A stretch of 64,000 bases of DNA from an uncultured Propionibacteriaceae bacterium (GTDB taxonomy: Bacteria; Actinomycetota; Actinomycetes; Propionibacteriales; Propionibacteriaceae), in NCBI GenBank assembly GCA_937926975.1, contig CALBCJ010000004.1, forward strand, positions 1-64,000, given 5' to 3'. Both the position numbers and the translations under genes were made by a program. The notes under the pieces were generated by a model. It saw only the letters and a list, made by a program, of their open reading frames with translations. It did not search any database and had not been told where the DNA came from. Below, piece after piece: positions 1 to 7,998 of this stretch (the first letter of the stretch is position 1; every line of letters begins with the position of its first letter).

Positions 1-1269
1 GGCTTCGTGGGCGGTGGTGAGGGCTTCGTCGGGGTGTCCGGTTTCGGCGAGCAGGGTGGCGAGGTTGTTCAACGACATTGCCAGGTCGGGGGCGTGGGCA
101 GCGGGGTTCTGGGCGGCAAGGTTGCGGTAGAGGCGGGTGGCTTCTTGGCCGGTGGTGAGAGCCTCGTCGAGACGTCCATTCTTTGCAAACAGGAAGGCGA
201 GGGTGTTCAGCGCCCCGGCGAGCTTGGAGGTGAAGGCCGGACTCTGCTCGGTCAGGTTGCGGTAGAGGCTGGTGGCTTCCTGGACGGCGGTGGTGGCGGT
301 CGCCCAGTCTCCGAGCATCCGGGCTGCAGTGCCGAACCGAGTTAGCGCGACAGCACGGGCGTCGAGTCCGTCGAGGTCCTGTGGCATCTCACGGGCTAGG
401 GCCAGCTGCTCTGCGGCCGCTGTGCTCGCTGCGTCCCAGGCGTCGAACTGGGTGCTGATTGTCCAGGCGGCGTCGGCCAGCTGCTGCCGCAGGAATAGCG
501 GCAGACCACGGGCGTCGGTGAGAACGCCGGGGAGGATGGTGTCGACGCTCACCAGGTCACCGGTGTGGCCGGCGATCTCGGCTCTGACCAGGCCGAACAT
601 GACTCTTCCGAGCGGGGAGGCGCCGTACGGGGAGGCCTCGAGCCGGTGCCGGGCGGCGACCGGATCGGATCTCAGCAGCCGCCGGGCCTGCTCGACGTCC
701 CGCAGCAGGGCGGCGGTCTCGGCGGTGCGCATCTCGGGCGGCAGCGTCAGCCGCCAGGTCGAGCGGTACGGGCCTTCCGGCGCGGCGGGTGCTGCCGGCT
801 CCGACGGCTCCACCACCGGATGAAGATCAGCCCGGCTGCCAACCACGTACGTGAGGGACCGGACCGACCACAGGTCGACCGCCTCTCGGGCCGTCTCCTC
901 CAGCAGGCCCAGCGGACCGCACAGCACCAGGCAGCCGGCATCGGGGCTCGTCAGCCGTACCCGCAGCTCGTTGAGGGCGTGCAGCGCCTCCAGGCGGGCA
1001 CCGCGCTCCCACAGCTCGACCCACACCACCCCGGGCACCGGGAAGTGCTCCGACAGCCACCGCCGAGGCTCCACATCCGGGGTCTGTGCCCAGAGCTGAC
1101 CTTCGCGCTGAGTCCACAACTGGGTTCGCTGGCGCAGGTCGTCAGCCTCGTCGCGGGCCGTGACCGCGATCATGACCAGCGTCCCCTGGTTCCGGGCCCA
1201 GTCCAGGTGCCGACGCAGCTGCGACCAGACCTCGTCCGCGCTGACCCGCTCCGGGGGCTCAGGCCTCAC
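1..1269 (-). CDS. TPR-repeat protein, C-terminus outside the window (partial)
   Basis: A single open frame runs from a GTG at 1269 to the window edge and continues beyond it; about 423 residues are visible. The GTG overlaps the stop of the upstream ATPase gene by four bases (GTGA), so the two are translationally coupled. The first 150 residues or so form an alpha/beta domain I do not recognise, with hydrophobic strands such as LVMIAVTARDE and CLVLCGPLG. A Pro/Ala/Glu linker follows, then tetratricopeptide helices: LTRFGTAARMLGDW, LAGALNTLAFLFAKNGRLDEAL and MSLNNLATLLAETGHPDEAL, the last two being canonical bacterial TPR units of about 42 residues. TPR arrays bind peptides or proteins, so this is probably the recognition or scaffold partner of the ATPase. 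I see no catalytic motif in the visible part; an effector domain could lie beyond the edge. Confidence 0.8.
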   Translation of the reverse strand, partial: MRPEPPERVSADEVWSQLRRHLDWARNQGTLVMIAVTARDEADDLRQRTQLWTQREGQLWAQTPDVEPRRWLSEHFPVPGVVWVELWERGARLEALHALNELRVRLTSPDAGCLVLCGPLGLLEETAREAVDLWSVRSLTYVVGSRADLHPVVEPSEPAAPAAPEGPYRSTWRLTLPPEMRTAETAALLRDVEQARRLLRSDPVAARHRLEASPYGASPLGRVMFGLVRAEIAGHTGDLVSVDTILPGVLTDARGLPLFLRQQLADAAWTISTQFDAWDAASTAAAEQLALAREMPQDLDGLDARAVALTRFGTAARMLGDWATATTAVQEATSLYRNLTEQSPAFTSKLAGALNTLAFLFAKNGRLDEALTTGQEATRLYRNLAAQNPAAHAPDLAMSLNNLATLLAETGHPDEALTTAHEA

Positions 1270-2555
1270 GGCTCATGGGGGACGAGCGGGTCCAGCAGCG
1301 GGTGCACCCCGTACCAGTCGACGGCGCCGTTGCGGTAGCACAGCACCGCCCCTAGCGCCTGCAGGTCCCAGGCCTGCGACGAGCGCTCCCGCGGAACCCG
1401 CAGCTGCCCGGTCCGCTTCACCTCGGCCAGGATCTCCCACTGCTCCTTGCTCAGCGCGGTGGCCGCGTACGAGCGCTGCTGGCGCTCCGCCTCGTCGATC
1501 AGGGGCGCGCTCACCGGGAGCGCAGACTCCTTCACCAGCAGCGCCGACACCAGGCGGAACAGGTCTCGGAACAGACCACCGGAGGCCAGGATCACCCGGT
1601 CCACATGGTTGCCCAGGAGCCGCTCCAGGTCACCGTCGGGGGCCCGCTTGGCCAGCACCTGGCGCAGCAGGTCGATCCCCGTGGGGCAGACCTGCCCGTC
1701 GCGCTCGCGGACCTTGATGTTGAGTACGGGCCAGACCTGTCCCGGCCAGGCGGCCGGCTTGGCGTACACCGGGACCGTGTAGACGACATGCATTCCGGGG
1801 ATCGTCAGCTCGTCGGCGTACACCGAGAACAGTGACTCCACCGACTCGCGGACCTCGTCGAAGGTCGCCGCCCGGCCGCGGAAGTGGTCGATCGAGTCCA
1901 CGATGAAGACCGGGGTCAGGTCTGGCAGCGCCTGGAGGACATCGGCGAAGAAGCTGTGGACCTCCTCCCGGAAGCGGCGCCGGTTGCTGCTCAGCGCGCG
2001 GTTCACCTGGGCCCGGAACGACGGGTCGTCGCGCAGCGCGGCCCGGATTCCGACCGAGGCCGGGAGCCCGTCCGGGCCGGCGGAGAGCTGCAACCCGTCC
2101 AGGGACACATCGATCCGCTCCAAGAAGCTTCGCACCCGCTCCCGCAGCCGCTGCTGCGGGACCTTCGCCTGGTCGCAGCTGTCGACGAATCCCGCGGCCA
2201 GGCCGACCAGAAAGGCCCCCTCCTCCAGCGGGAGCTCGGTGCTGAAGTAGTGCTCCACGTCCCAGTAGACCGGCAGGTACACGTCCGGGTCGAGCTGGCG
2301 GCACAGCCGCATCAGCTCGGTGGTCTTGCCCGCGCCCCGGTACCCGGTCAGCAGCTGCACCGAGCCGCCGGTGGTGAAGTCGATGGCGTTGGTGATCTCC
2401 GCGACCAGGTCCGGGCCCGCCGGGCCGTCCGGGATGGCGTAGACCGGAACGTAGTACCGGTCGAACTCCTCCGCCCCGGTGAGCTCGCGCCGGCCCTGGT
2501 GGTGGTTCACCGCCGCATAGAAGGCCTTGCGGTACTCGCGGTCGCCGTCAGCCAT
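1266..2555 (-). CDS. P-loop NTPase (AAA/STAND-like) between two TPR proteins
   Basis: A protein of 429 residues. A Walker A motif (GYRGAGKTT) lies near residues 71-79 and a Walker B-type strand (PVFIVDSID) near residues 215-223. The rest is helical, with no transmembrane segment and no recognisable nuclease or protease motif. Overall it resembles AAA/STAND-type ATPases that switch state on ligand binding; that is inference from the P-loop and size. I chose ATG 2555 over an upstream TTG at 2582 because a -10-like hexamer (TACGAT, 2562-2567) sits six bases before this ATG, which fits a leaderless transcript. Its stop overlaps the GTG of the downstream TPR gene, and a repeat-rich TPR gene lies 85 bp upstream on the same strand. 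STAND NTPases often carry ATPase and TPR parts in one chain; here they are separate genes. Confidence 0.8.
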   Translation of the reverse strand: MADGDREYRKAFYAAVNHHQGRRELTGAEEFDRYYVPVYAIPDGPAGPDLVAEITNAIDFTTGGSVQLLTGYRGAGKTTELMRLCRQLDPDVYLPVYWDVEHYFSTELPLEEGAFLVGLAAGFVDSCDQAKVPQQRLRERVRSFLERIDVSLDGLQLSAGPDGLPASVGIRAALRDDPSFRAQVNRALSSNRRRFREEVHSFFADVLQALPDLTPVFIVDSIDHFRGRAATFDEVRESVESLFSVYADELTIPGMHVVYTVPVYAKPAAWPGQVWPVLNIKVRERDGQVCPTGIDLLRQVLAKRAPDGDLERLLGNHVDRVILASGGLFRDLFRLVSALLVKESALPVSAPLIDEAERQQRSYAATALSKEQWEILAEVKRTGQLRVPRERSSQAWDLQALGAVLCYRNGAVDWYGVHPLLDPLVPHEP

Positions 2556-2561
2556 ACAGGC

Positions 2562-2567
2562 ATCGTA
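2562..2567 (-). promoter_or_regulatory. -10 element for leaderless ATPase transcript
   Basis: TACGAT on the minus strand, six bases before ATG 2555. It matches the actinobacterial TAnnnT -10 and the leaderless spacing seen at many genes here. No convincing -35. It suggests the ATPase-TPR pair can be transcribed independently of the upstream repeat gene. Confidence 0.45.
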
Positions 2568-2640
2568 AAGAACCAGCGACAAGATCGCGGCTCGCGGGCG
2601 GCGTTGGTGTCTGCGCGGGTCCGCTCACGTACGGGTGAAG

Positions 2641-4917
2641 CTATTCGCCGAGGACGTGTGCCAGGCCCTCCCGCTCGTCGAGCAGCATCTGCGCCAGGGG
2701 GACGTTCCCCTCGTACTCCGCGACCTGAGCGACCAGGAGCAGAGAGTAGCCCAGATCCTGCAGCACTTCTCGGGTCCCCACGCGCTCCGCAAGCCATCGG
2801 CTGATGTCCAGGGCCTCCTGGCTGGCGGCCGCGATCGTCGCCCAGTCCCCGTACGCCTGAGCCGCCTCGCAGACCCGCTGCAGCGCCAGGGCCAGCTCCC
2901 GGTCGGCCTGGGCAGTGCGGAGATCACGGGCCAGTGCCCGCCGCAGACCCAGCATCTCGTGGTAGAGGCCAGCCGCCCGGGCCCAGTCGCCGTTGGTCTG
3001 GGCCGCATCGCCTGCTCGCTCCAGGGAGATGGACAGGTCGTGGTAGGACTCAGGAGTCCTGACCTGCCGGGCCAGGTCACGGTCGATGCCGAGCATCTCC
3101 TGGTAGGCGGTGGTGGCGGTGGTCCAGTCATCGTGCTCCCGGGCGGCGTCGCCGACCCGGTTCAGGGCGACGGAGAGGTCTCGGAAGGCCTCGGGGGTGC
3201 CGAGCGTACGGGCGACCTCCCGCATGACGTCCAGCATCTCCTGGTACGACGAGACCGCAACCGGCCAGTCGCCCCGGGCCTGGGCGGCGCCAGCCAGCTT
3301 CTCCAGCGACCGGCCGAGACCTTGTCGAGCCTCAGGGGTGTCAAGCGTACGGACGAGGTCGCGGCTGATGTCCACCGCCTCGTGGTAGGCGGTGTCGCAG
3401 GTGGCCCAGTCGTCGTGGTCGAGGGCTGCGTCACCGACCCGGGTCAGCGCTGCGAGCAGGTCCTGGTGGGCCTCGGGGGTGCCGAGCGTACGGGCCAGGT
3501 CCCACCTGGCGCCCAGCATCTCCTGGTAGGCGCTGGCAGCGGACTCCCAGTCGCCCAGGGCCTGGGCCGCGTTACCGACCCGTTCCAGGGAGATGACCAG
3601 GTCCTGCTGGGCTTCGAGGGTGCCACCCGTACGGACAAGCTCCCGGTCGATGCCGAGCATCTCCTCGTAGGCGGTGGCGGCAGCGGCCCAGTCCCCGTGG
3701 GCCTGAGCGGCGTCGCCGACCCGGTTCAGGGCGATGGAGAGGTCCCGGAGGGCCTCGGGGGTGGCGAGGGTCTCGGCGAGCTCTCGGCCGATGCGCACCG
3801 CCTCATGGGCAGCAGTGGTGGCGGTCGCCCAGTCGTCGTTGGCCTGGGCTGTGGCACCGGCCTGCATCAGCGCGGCACAGACGTCGTGGGCCTCGGGAGC
3901 GGCCAGGGGGAGAGGCAGCCTCCGGCTGATGTCGAGCACCTCGCAGAAGGTCGTGACGCAGGTCGTCCAGTCGCCGTGGTCGAGGGCTGCACGGCCGTAC
4001 TGGGTCAGCACTGCGACCAGGTCCTGGTGGGCCTCGGAGGTGCCGAGAGTCTGGGCGAGGTCTCGGCTGAGGCCGAGCGCCTCCTGGTAGGCAGTGGCGG
4101 CAGCGGCCCAGTCCCCGCTGGCCTGGGCTGTGTCGCCGACCCGGATGAGCACGACGACCTGCTCCTGAAGGTCTTCGGGGGCGCCGCGAGCATGGACGAG
4201 GTCCCGGCCGATCCTCAGCGCCTCCTGGTAGGCGATCGCGGCGGCGGCCTGGTCCCCGCGGGCGGCGGCCGTGGCGCCGTACCGGTTGAGTGCCACAACG
4301 AGGTCTCGCCGGGCATCCGGGGTGTCGAGGGTCCGGGCGAGGTACCGGCTGGTGTCGAGCGCCTCCAGGTAGGCAGTGGCGGCGGTGGTCCAGTCGTCAC
4401 TGGCCTGGGCGGTGTCGCCGACCTGGACCAGCGACACGTACAGGTCGTGCCGGGCCTCGGGGGTGCCGAGAGTACGGGCGAGGTCGCGGTGGATGCGCAG
4501 CATCTCCTCGTACGCGGTGGTGGCGGCCGACCAGTCCTCGCGAGCGCTGGCGGCGTCACCGATCTTCTCCAGGCAGGCAGCGAGGTCCCCCTGGGCGTCG
4601 GGGGTGGCGAGAGTGTCGGCGAGGTCCCAGGTGATGCCGAGCATCTCCTGGTAGGCGGTGGCGGCGACCGGCCAGTCTCCGCGGGCCTGGGCGGTGTCGC
4701 CGACCGCCCTCAGGGCTGCGGCGAGGTCCCGCTGGGCCTCGGGGGTGCCGAGGGCCTGGGCCAGCTCTCGTCTGATGTCGAGGGCCTGCTCGTACGCGGT
4801 GGCGGCGGCGTACCAGTCCTCGTCGGCCAGGGCAGCGTCACCCTCCTCGGTCAGGCAGACGGCGAGCTCCTGCTGCGCCTGGTGGCCGAGGGCGCCCGGG
4901 GGGTCGAGGTCAGCCAT
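2641..4917 (-). CDS. Large TPR-like protein built of fifteen 47-residue tandem repeats
   Basis: A soluble protein of 758 residues consisting almost entirely of tandem repeats. After a 25-residue leader come fifteen consecutive units of 47 residues (the seventh has 46) and a 29-residue tail. The unit reads roughly GDAAQARGDWxxAATAYQEML, then a helix around RDLARTLGTPEA, then a third helix DLxxALxRV. The W-x2-A-x2-AY pattern is TPR-like, but 47 residues exceeds the usual 34, giving a three-helix or extended TPR unit. No signal peptide, membrane segment or enzymatic motif is visible. The gene lies upstream of the P-loop NTPase and second TPR gene on the same strand, so a shared complex is likely. 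ATG 4917 is six bases from a TAGGGT -10. Function unknown; a sensor or scaffold role is inferred from architecture only. Confidence 0.8.
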   Translation of the reverse strand: MADLDPPGALGHQAQQELAVCLTEEGDAALADEDWYAAATAYEQALDIRRELAQALGTPEAQRDLAAALRAVGDTAQARGDWPVAATAYQEMLGITWDLADTLATPDAQGDLAACLEKIGDAASAREDWSAATTAYEEMLRIHRDLARTLGTPEARHDLYVSLVQVGDTAQASDDWTTAATAYLEALDTSRYLARTLDTPDARRDLVVALNRYGATAAARGDQAAAAIAYQEALRIGRDLVHARGAPEDLQEQVVVLIRVGDTAQASGDWAAAATAYQEALGLSRDLAQTLGTSEAHQDLVAVLTQYGRAALDHGDWTTCVTTFCEVLDISRRLPLPLAAPEAHDVCAALMQAGATAQANDDWATATTAAHEAVRIGRELAETLATPEALRDLSIALNRVGDAAQAHGDWAAAATAYEEMLGIDRELVRTGGTLEAQQDLVISLERVGNAAQALGDWESAASAYQEMLGARWDLARTLGTPEAHQDLLAALTRVGDAALDHDDWATCDTAYHEAVDISRDLVRTLDTPEARQGLGRSLEKLAGAAQARGDWPVAVSSYQEMLDVMREVARTLGTPEAFRDLSVALNRVGDAAREHDDWTTATTAYQEMLGIDRDLARQVRTPESYHDLSISLERAGDAAQTNGDWARAAGLYHEMLGLRRALARDLRTAQADRELALALQRVCEAAQAYGDWATIAAASQEALDISRWLAERVGTREVLQDLGYSLLLVAQVAEYEGNVPLAQMLLDEREGLAHVLGE
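2731..4842 (-). repeat. In-frame tandem array of about 141-bp units
   Basis: Fifteen coding repeats (fourteen of 141 bp, one of 138 bp) inside the large TPR gene. Identical stretches such as ctcctggtaggcggtggcgg recur from unit to unit, so similarity persists at DNA level and not only in the protein. Such arrays can change copy number by slippage or unequal recombination. Confidence 0.85.
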
Positions 4918-4923
4918 TCCTGA

Positions 4924-4929
4924 ACCCTA
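4924..4929 (-). promoter_or_regulatory. -10 element (TAGGGT) for leaderless TPR-repeat gene
   Basis: TAGGGT, then six bases, then ATG 4917 on the minus strand. The same hexamer with similar spacing precedes several other genes in the window. No clear -35. Confidence 0.5.
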
Positions 4930-5035
4930 GCCTCGTCCTACCAGGTGCTGCTGCGGTTCCTCGGGAGCGGCCCTCGCACAAGTGGTCTGTCGGCAGCGGT
5001 GCCCGTGCCTGGCTCCCGCCCGGCGGTCTCGCGGG

Positions 5036-6343
5036 CTACCGCTTCTTGCGCTGCCCCTGGTACGGGATCCAGTGTGGTCGCCGGCGGCGCGCCGAGCGGA
5101 TCGCCATCAGCCAGGTCCGGTCGTACATGACGAGCTCGGAGGCGGTGGCGGCCGACGGCAGCGGCCGGTTGGCCTGGTCGCTGCGCCACTCGGCCCGGGT
5201 CCGGGCCCGGTGGTCGGCGTCCAGGCTGGCCAGGATCTCGTCCAGCACCCGCAGGATCGACCCGTGCAGAACCCACTGCTCCGGGCCCTGGCTGGTGACC
5301 AGCATCAGCTCGGTCAGAACCGCCCGGGTCTCCTTGAGCAGCTCCACGTTGTCGCGCAGCAGGTCGTCCAGCTCGGCCTCGGCGCCGCGGGTCTCGGCCT
5401 CCACCAGCCGTCCGTACGAGTCGATGCACTCGCCGACGTCCCGCAGCACCACCGCGAACACCGAGCGCAGGTCGTCAGCGAAGGCGTTCTCCGGGTCGGG
5501 CGCGTCAGGGGCGTGCTGCAGCATCGCGATGAACAGTGCCCGGCAGGCCGAGGCGCAGGTCTGCAGGGCCTCCAGCCCACTGCGCAGCAGCGGAACCACA
5601 TCGGCCCGCCCGAGCGAGCGGGGGTTCCACTGCCAGACATCGCGTACCGCGGCGATCTGGTCGCTGGCCCGCCCGATGTCGCCGGTCGCGGCCCGGACCC
5701 CGTCCAGCCGGGCCTCGACCGCATCGGCCGTGACCGGGTTCTCGTCGAAGTGGTCAGCCGCCTCCCGGAAGGTCTGAGCCAGGGTCTGCGCCACGCGCCG
5801 TACGGCGGCAGCAGCCGACGGGACCGGGATCGCCGGCGGCCACACGATCGGCAGCGCAACCCCTACCGCAACACCCACCAGTGTGGTCAAGATTCGTGTC
5901 TCGGCAAGGATTCCTTGCCCAGAGGAGGCCAGGATCAGCATCGCGCTGATCGGTGTCTCCAGCAGCTGCTCACCGAACCGGAACACCTTCGCCAAGAACA
6001 GCGAGCCGAAGATCACCAGGCCCAGCGACCACCAGGTCAGCCCGACCCAGAGCGAGACCAGCAGCGCCACCCCGACCCCGGTCAGCACCGCGCCGACCCG
6101 GACCAGCCCCATCTTGGCCGACCCGGCCGCACTGGCCTGGATCACCAGCAGCGCCGTCAGGGCGCCGGTCAGGTCGACCCGTCCCTGCGTCACCAGCAGC
6201 GTCACCAGGTATCCGATGACCCCGCCCACGGTCAGCCGCAGCAGGTTGACGATCACCGGCGTCAGCCGTCGCCGGATCCCGAGCCAGGTGTCCGGGTGCC
6301 CCGGCCAGATCTGGTCCAGGACCCGTAGCAGAGCCGGGCTCAC
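5036..6343 (-). CDS. FUSC / aromatic acid exporter (ArAE)-family membrane protein
   Basis: A protein of 435 residues. The N-terminal half (about residues 28-175) is a bundle of roughly six hydrophobic segments, including VIVNLLRLTVGGVIGYLVTL, LTGALTALLVIQASAAGSA and a segment ending in ALPIVWPPAI. The C-terminal 240 residues are soluble and helical and end in a basic tail (QGQRKKR). This membrane half plus cytoplasmic helical half is typical of ArAE/FUSC-like proteins, some of which export hydroxylated aromatic acids; the substrate here is unknown. The start is a GTG at 6343 with only a weak purine-rich stretch upstream. It stands alone: the TPR gene downstream has its own promoter, and a divergent toxin-antitoxin pair lies upstream. 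An alternative is an uncharacterised FUSC-domain protein without transport activity. Confidence 0.7.
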   Translation of the reverse strand: MSPALLRVLDQIWPGHPDTWLGIRRRLTPVIVNLLRLTVGGVIGYLVTLLVTQGRVDLTGALTALLVIQASAAGSAKMGLVRVGAVLTGVGVALLVSLWVGLTWWSLGLVIFGSLFLAKVFRFGEQLLETPISAMLILASSGQGILAETRILTTLVGVAVGVALPIVWPPAIPVPSAAAAVRRVAQTLAQTFREAADHFDENPVTADAVEARLDGVRAATGDIGRASDQIAAVRDVWQWNPRSLGRADVVPLLRSGLEALQTCASACRALFIAMLQHAPDAPDPENAFADDLRSVFAVVLRDVGECIDSYGRLVEAETRGAEAELDDLLRDNVELLKETRAVLTELMLVTSQGPEQWVLHGSILRVLDEILASLDADHRARTRAEWRSDQANRPLPSAATASELVMYDRTWLMAIRSARRRRPHWIPYQGQRKKR

Positions 6344-6533
6344 CGCTGGCCCATCCCCACTGCCGACACCCCTACTCGCCCCGATCTGCCCTCTCGGACC
6401 CCAGGATTATCCCACGGCGCTCGGCCACTGCGGTGGCTCCCTGGTCCAGCGGCTCGTTCTTTACCGCTCGCTCCCGCCAAAGGTTGGCCATGGTGGTCTT
6501 GACCAACCCAGTCCTGAGTGGGAGTCTTGAAGA

Positions 6534-6764
6534 ATGGCGGCGCAGTACAACATGGGTGAAGCGAAGGCCCATCTCTCTGATCTCGTGGCGCAGGTGGAGA
6601 GTGGAGAGGAGGTCGTGATCGCGCGGGCGGGTCAGCCCGTGGTGCGGCTCGTCCCCCTGAAGGAGCCGCGCCGCAGGGTCTTTCCGGCGTACCCGGAGTT
6701 CGACATACCTGACGAGATCCTCAGCGCGCCGCTGTCCGAGAAGGAGCTGGCTCTGTGGGAGTAG
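6534..6764 (+). CDS. Phd/YefM-family antitoxin
   Basis: A small protein of 76 residues. The N-terminal half matches the Phd/YefM DNA-binding fold: NMGEAKAHLSDLVAQVESGEEVVIARAGQPVVRLVPL has the typical N-x-x-EAK start, helix, and two short strands ending in VRLVPL. The acidic C-terminal tail (about residues 50-76) would wrap the toxin. It overlaps the downstream PIN toxin gene by ten bases, the classic antitoxin-toxin order. Antitoxins of this family neutralise the toxin and, with it, repress their own promoter, which would lie in 6344-6533. A purine-rich GGGAG about 12 bases upstream can serve as ribosome site. Met7 is an alternative start. Confidence 0.85.
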   Translation: MAAQYNMGEAKAHLSDLVAQVESGEEVVIARAGQPVVRLVPLKEPRRRVFPAYPEFDIPDEILSAPLSEKELALWE

Positions 6765-7162
6765 CGGTGGACATCCTGCTGGATACCCATGTGGTCGCCC
6801 ACCTGCTCGGGGCCGCGGGCCGCAGAGTCGCTCCTCGTGCGCTAGACATCCTTTCCGATCCCCGCCAGCATCTGTGGGTCTCGAGCGTGAGCGCCTACGA
6901 GCTCATCAGCAAGGTCCGCCTCGGCACGTGGCCTCAGGCGGAGACCATCGCCCTGGGGTGGATGGACCGTATAGCGGACCTCGAGGCTCGGCCTCTGTCC
7001 CTCGACATGCAGGACATGATCACCGCTGCCGGCTTGATGTGGGAGCACCGAGACCCCTTCGACCGGATGCTCGCAGCGCAGGTCGTGCGCCGGGGCTGGG
7101 TGCTTGCGAGCGCCGACCGTGTGTTCTCTCAACTCCCCGGCCTTCGGCTCATCCCATGCTGA
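6755..7162 (+). CDS. vapC: PIN-domain ribonuclease toxin (VapC-like)
   Basis: About 135 residues from GTG 6755 (GTG 6767 is equally possible and removes four residues). PIN-fold acidic residues are present: ILLDTHV at the N-terminus, the Glu of SAYELISK, and HRDPFDRMLAAQ with the later Asp of SADRVFSQ. These coordinate the metal for RNA cleavage. The LLDTH and DPFDR signatures match PIN toxins that pair with Phd antitoxins, here the overlapping upstream gene. All expected acidic residues are present, so it should be active. Its 3' end faces narI across about 110 bp containing a palindromic hairpin. Confidence 0.85.
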   Translation: MGVAVDILLDTHVVAHLLGAAGRRVAPRALDILSDPRQHLWVSSVSAYELISKVRLGTWPQAETIALGWMDRIADLEARPLSLDMQDMITAAGLMWEHRDPFDRMLAAQVVRRGWVLASADRVFSQLPGLRLIPC

Positions 7163-7229
7163 AAAGGGCCGTTTCTTGACTCTTCACCAGGTCATTCGCG
7201 GCTCCGAAGACCCGGGCCGGGATCCTCAG

Positions 7230-7247
7230 GCGAGACCGCGGTCTCGC
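7230..7247. terminator. Palindrome between convergent vapC and narI
   Basis: An 18-bp perfect palindrome (GCGAGACCGCGGTCTCGC) in the 110-bp gap between two convergent genes. As RNA it forms a 7-bp stem with a CGCG loop from either strand. There is no T-tract, which is usual for GC-rich genomes. It probably terminates both transcripts. Confidence 0.45.
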
Positions 7248-7272
7248 ACGACACCGCGGCCAGCGGTCGATG

Positions 7273-7998
7273 TCAGGCGCTCGGGGGACGCCACATGCCG
7301 GCCGGGACCTTGACCTGGGGTGCGGGCTGCCGGTTCGGGGAGCGGTACACCACGTACGGACGGGTCAGGTAGCCGAGCGGGACGCTGAAGGCGTGCACCA
7401 GGCGGGTGAACGGCCAGATCAGCAGCAGGAAGAAGGCCGCGAAGCCGTGCAGCTGGAACGACCAGGGAGCGTTGACCATGAGGGCCACGTCCGGGTTGAG
7501 GGTGAGCACCGACCGGAACCAGGGGCTGATCCCCTCGCGGTAGTTGTACGCCTCGCTGAGCGTGGTGGTGAGGGTGTTGACCATCCCCGACAGCAGCACC
7601 ACGGTCAGCGTCAGGTACATCACCACGTCGCCGCGGCTGGTGGCCCTGCGGACCGCCGGGACCAGCACCCGGCGGGCCATCAAGATCCCGTACCCGATCC
7701 CGATCATCAGCCCCGAGACCCAGCCGCCACCCACCGCCACCAGGTGGTACGTGTGCTGCTCGATGCCGATCGCGTCGGTCCAGGCCTTCGGCACCAGCAC
7801 CCCCATGAGGTGGCCGCCGAAGGCGAGCACCAGCCCGACGTGGAACAGCGGCCCGCCGACCCGCAGCCAGCGCGACTCGTAGACCTGCGAGCTGCGGGTG
7901 GTCCACGAGAACCGGTTGGTCCGGTAGCGCCAGATGAGACCGACGACGAAGGTCGCGATCGCGATGTAGGGGAAGACGCCCCAGAGAAAAGTGCTCAT
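7273..7998 (-). CDS. narI: Respiratory nitrate reductase gamma subunit (cytochrome b)
   Basis: A protein of 241 residues with five hydrophobic segments. NarI anchors NarGH to the inner face of the membrane, oxidises quinol and passes electrons through two b-hemes to NarH. Candidate heme ligands are the histidines of PLFHVGLVLAFGGHLMG near residue 60 and of QLHGFAAFF and RLVHAFSVP near the end, which match the family pattern. It is the last gene of narGHJI; its ATG directly abuts the narJ stop (TGAATG). Length is normal for the family. Not translocated in itself, but the complex conserves energy through the quinol-oxidising loop. Confidence 0.95.
   Translation of the reverse strand: MSTFLWGVFPYIAIATFVVGLIWRYRTNRFSWTTRSSQVYESRWLRVGGPLFHVGLVLAFGGHLMGVLVPKAWTDAIGIEQHTYHLVAVGGGWVSGLMIGIGYGILMARRVLVPAVRRATSRGDVVMYLTLTVVLLSGMVNTLTTTLSEAYNYREGISPWFRSVLTLNPDVALMVNAPWSFQLHGFAAFFLLLIWPFTRLVHAFSVPLGYLTRPYVVYRSPNRQPAPQVKVPAGMWRPPSA

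Noticed and set aside
2731..4842. Regular repeats considered as a CRISPR array
   Set aside because: Units are 141 bp, in frame and coding; there are no short palindromic repeats with unique spacers.
2641..4923. A long plus-strand open frame opposite the TPR-repeat gene
   Set aside because: It is the shadow of the repeats in a GC-rich frame; it has no family motif, while the minus strand has clear TPR units and a promoter.
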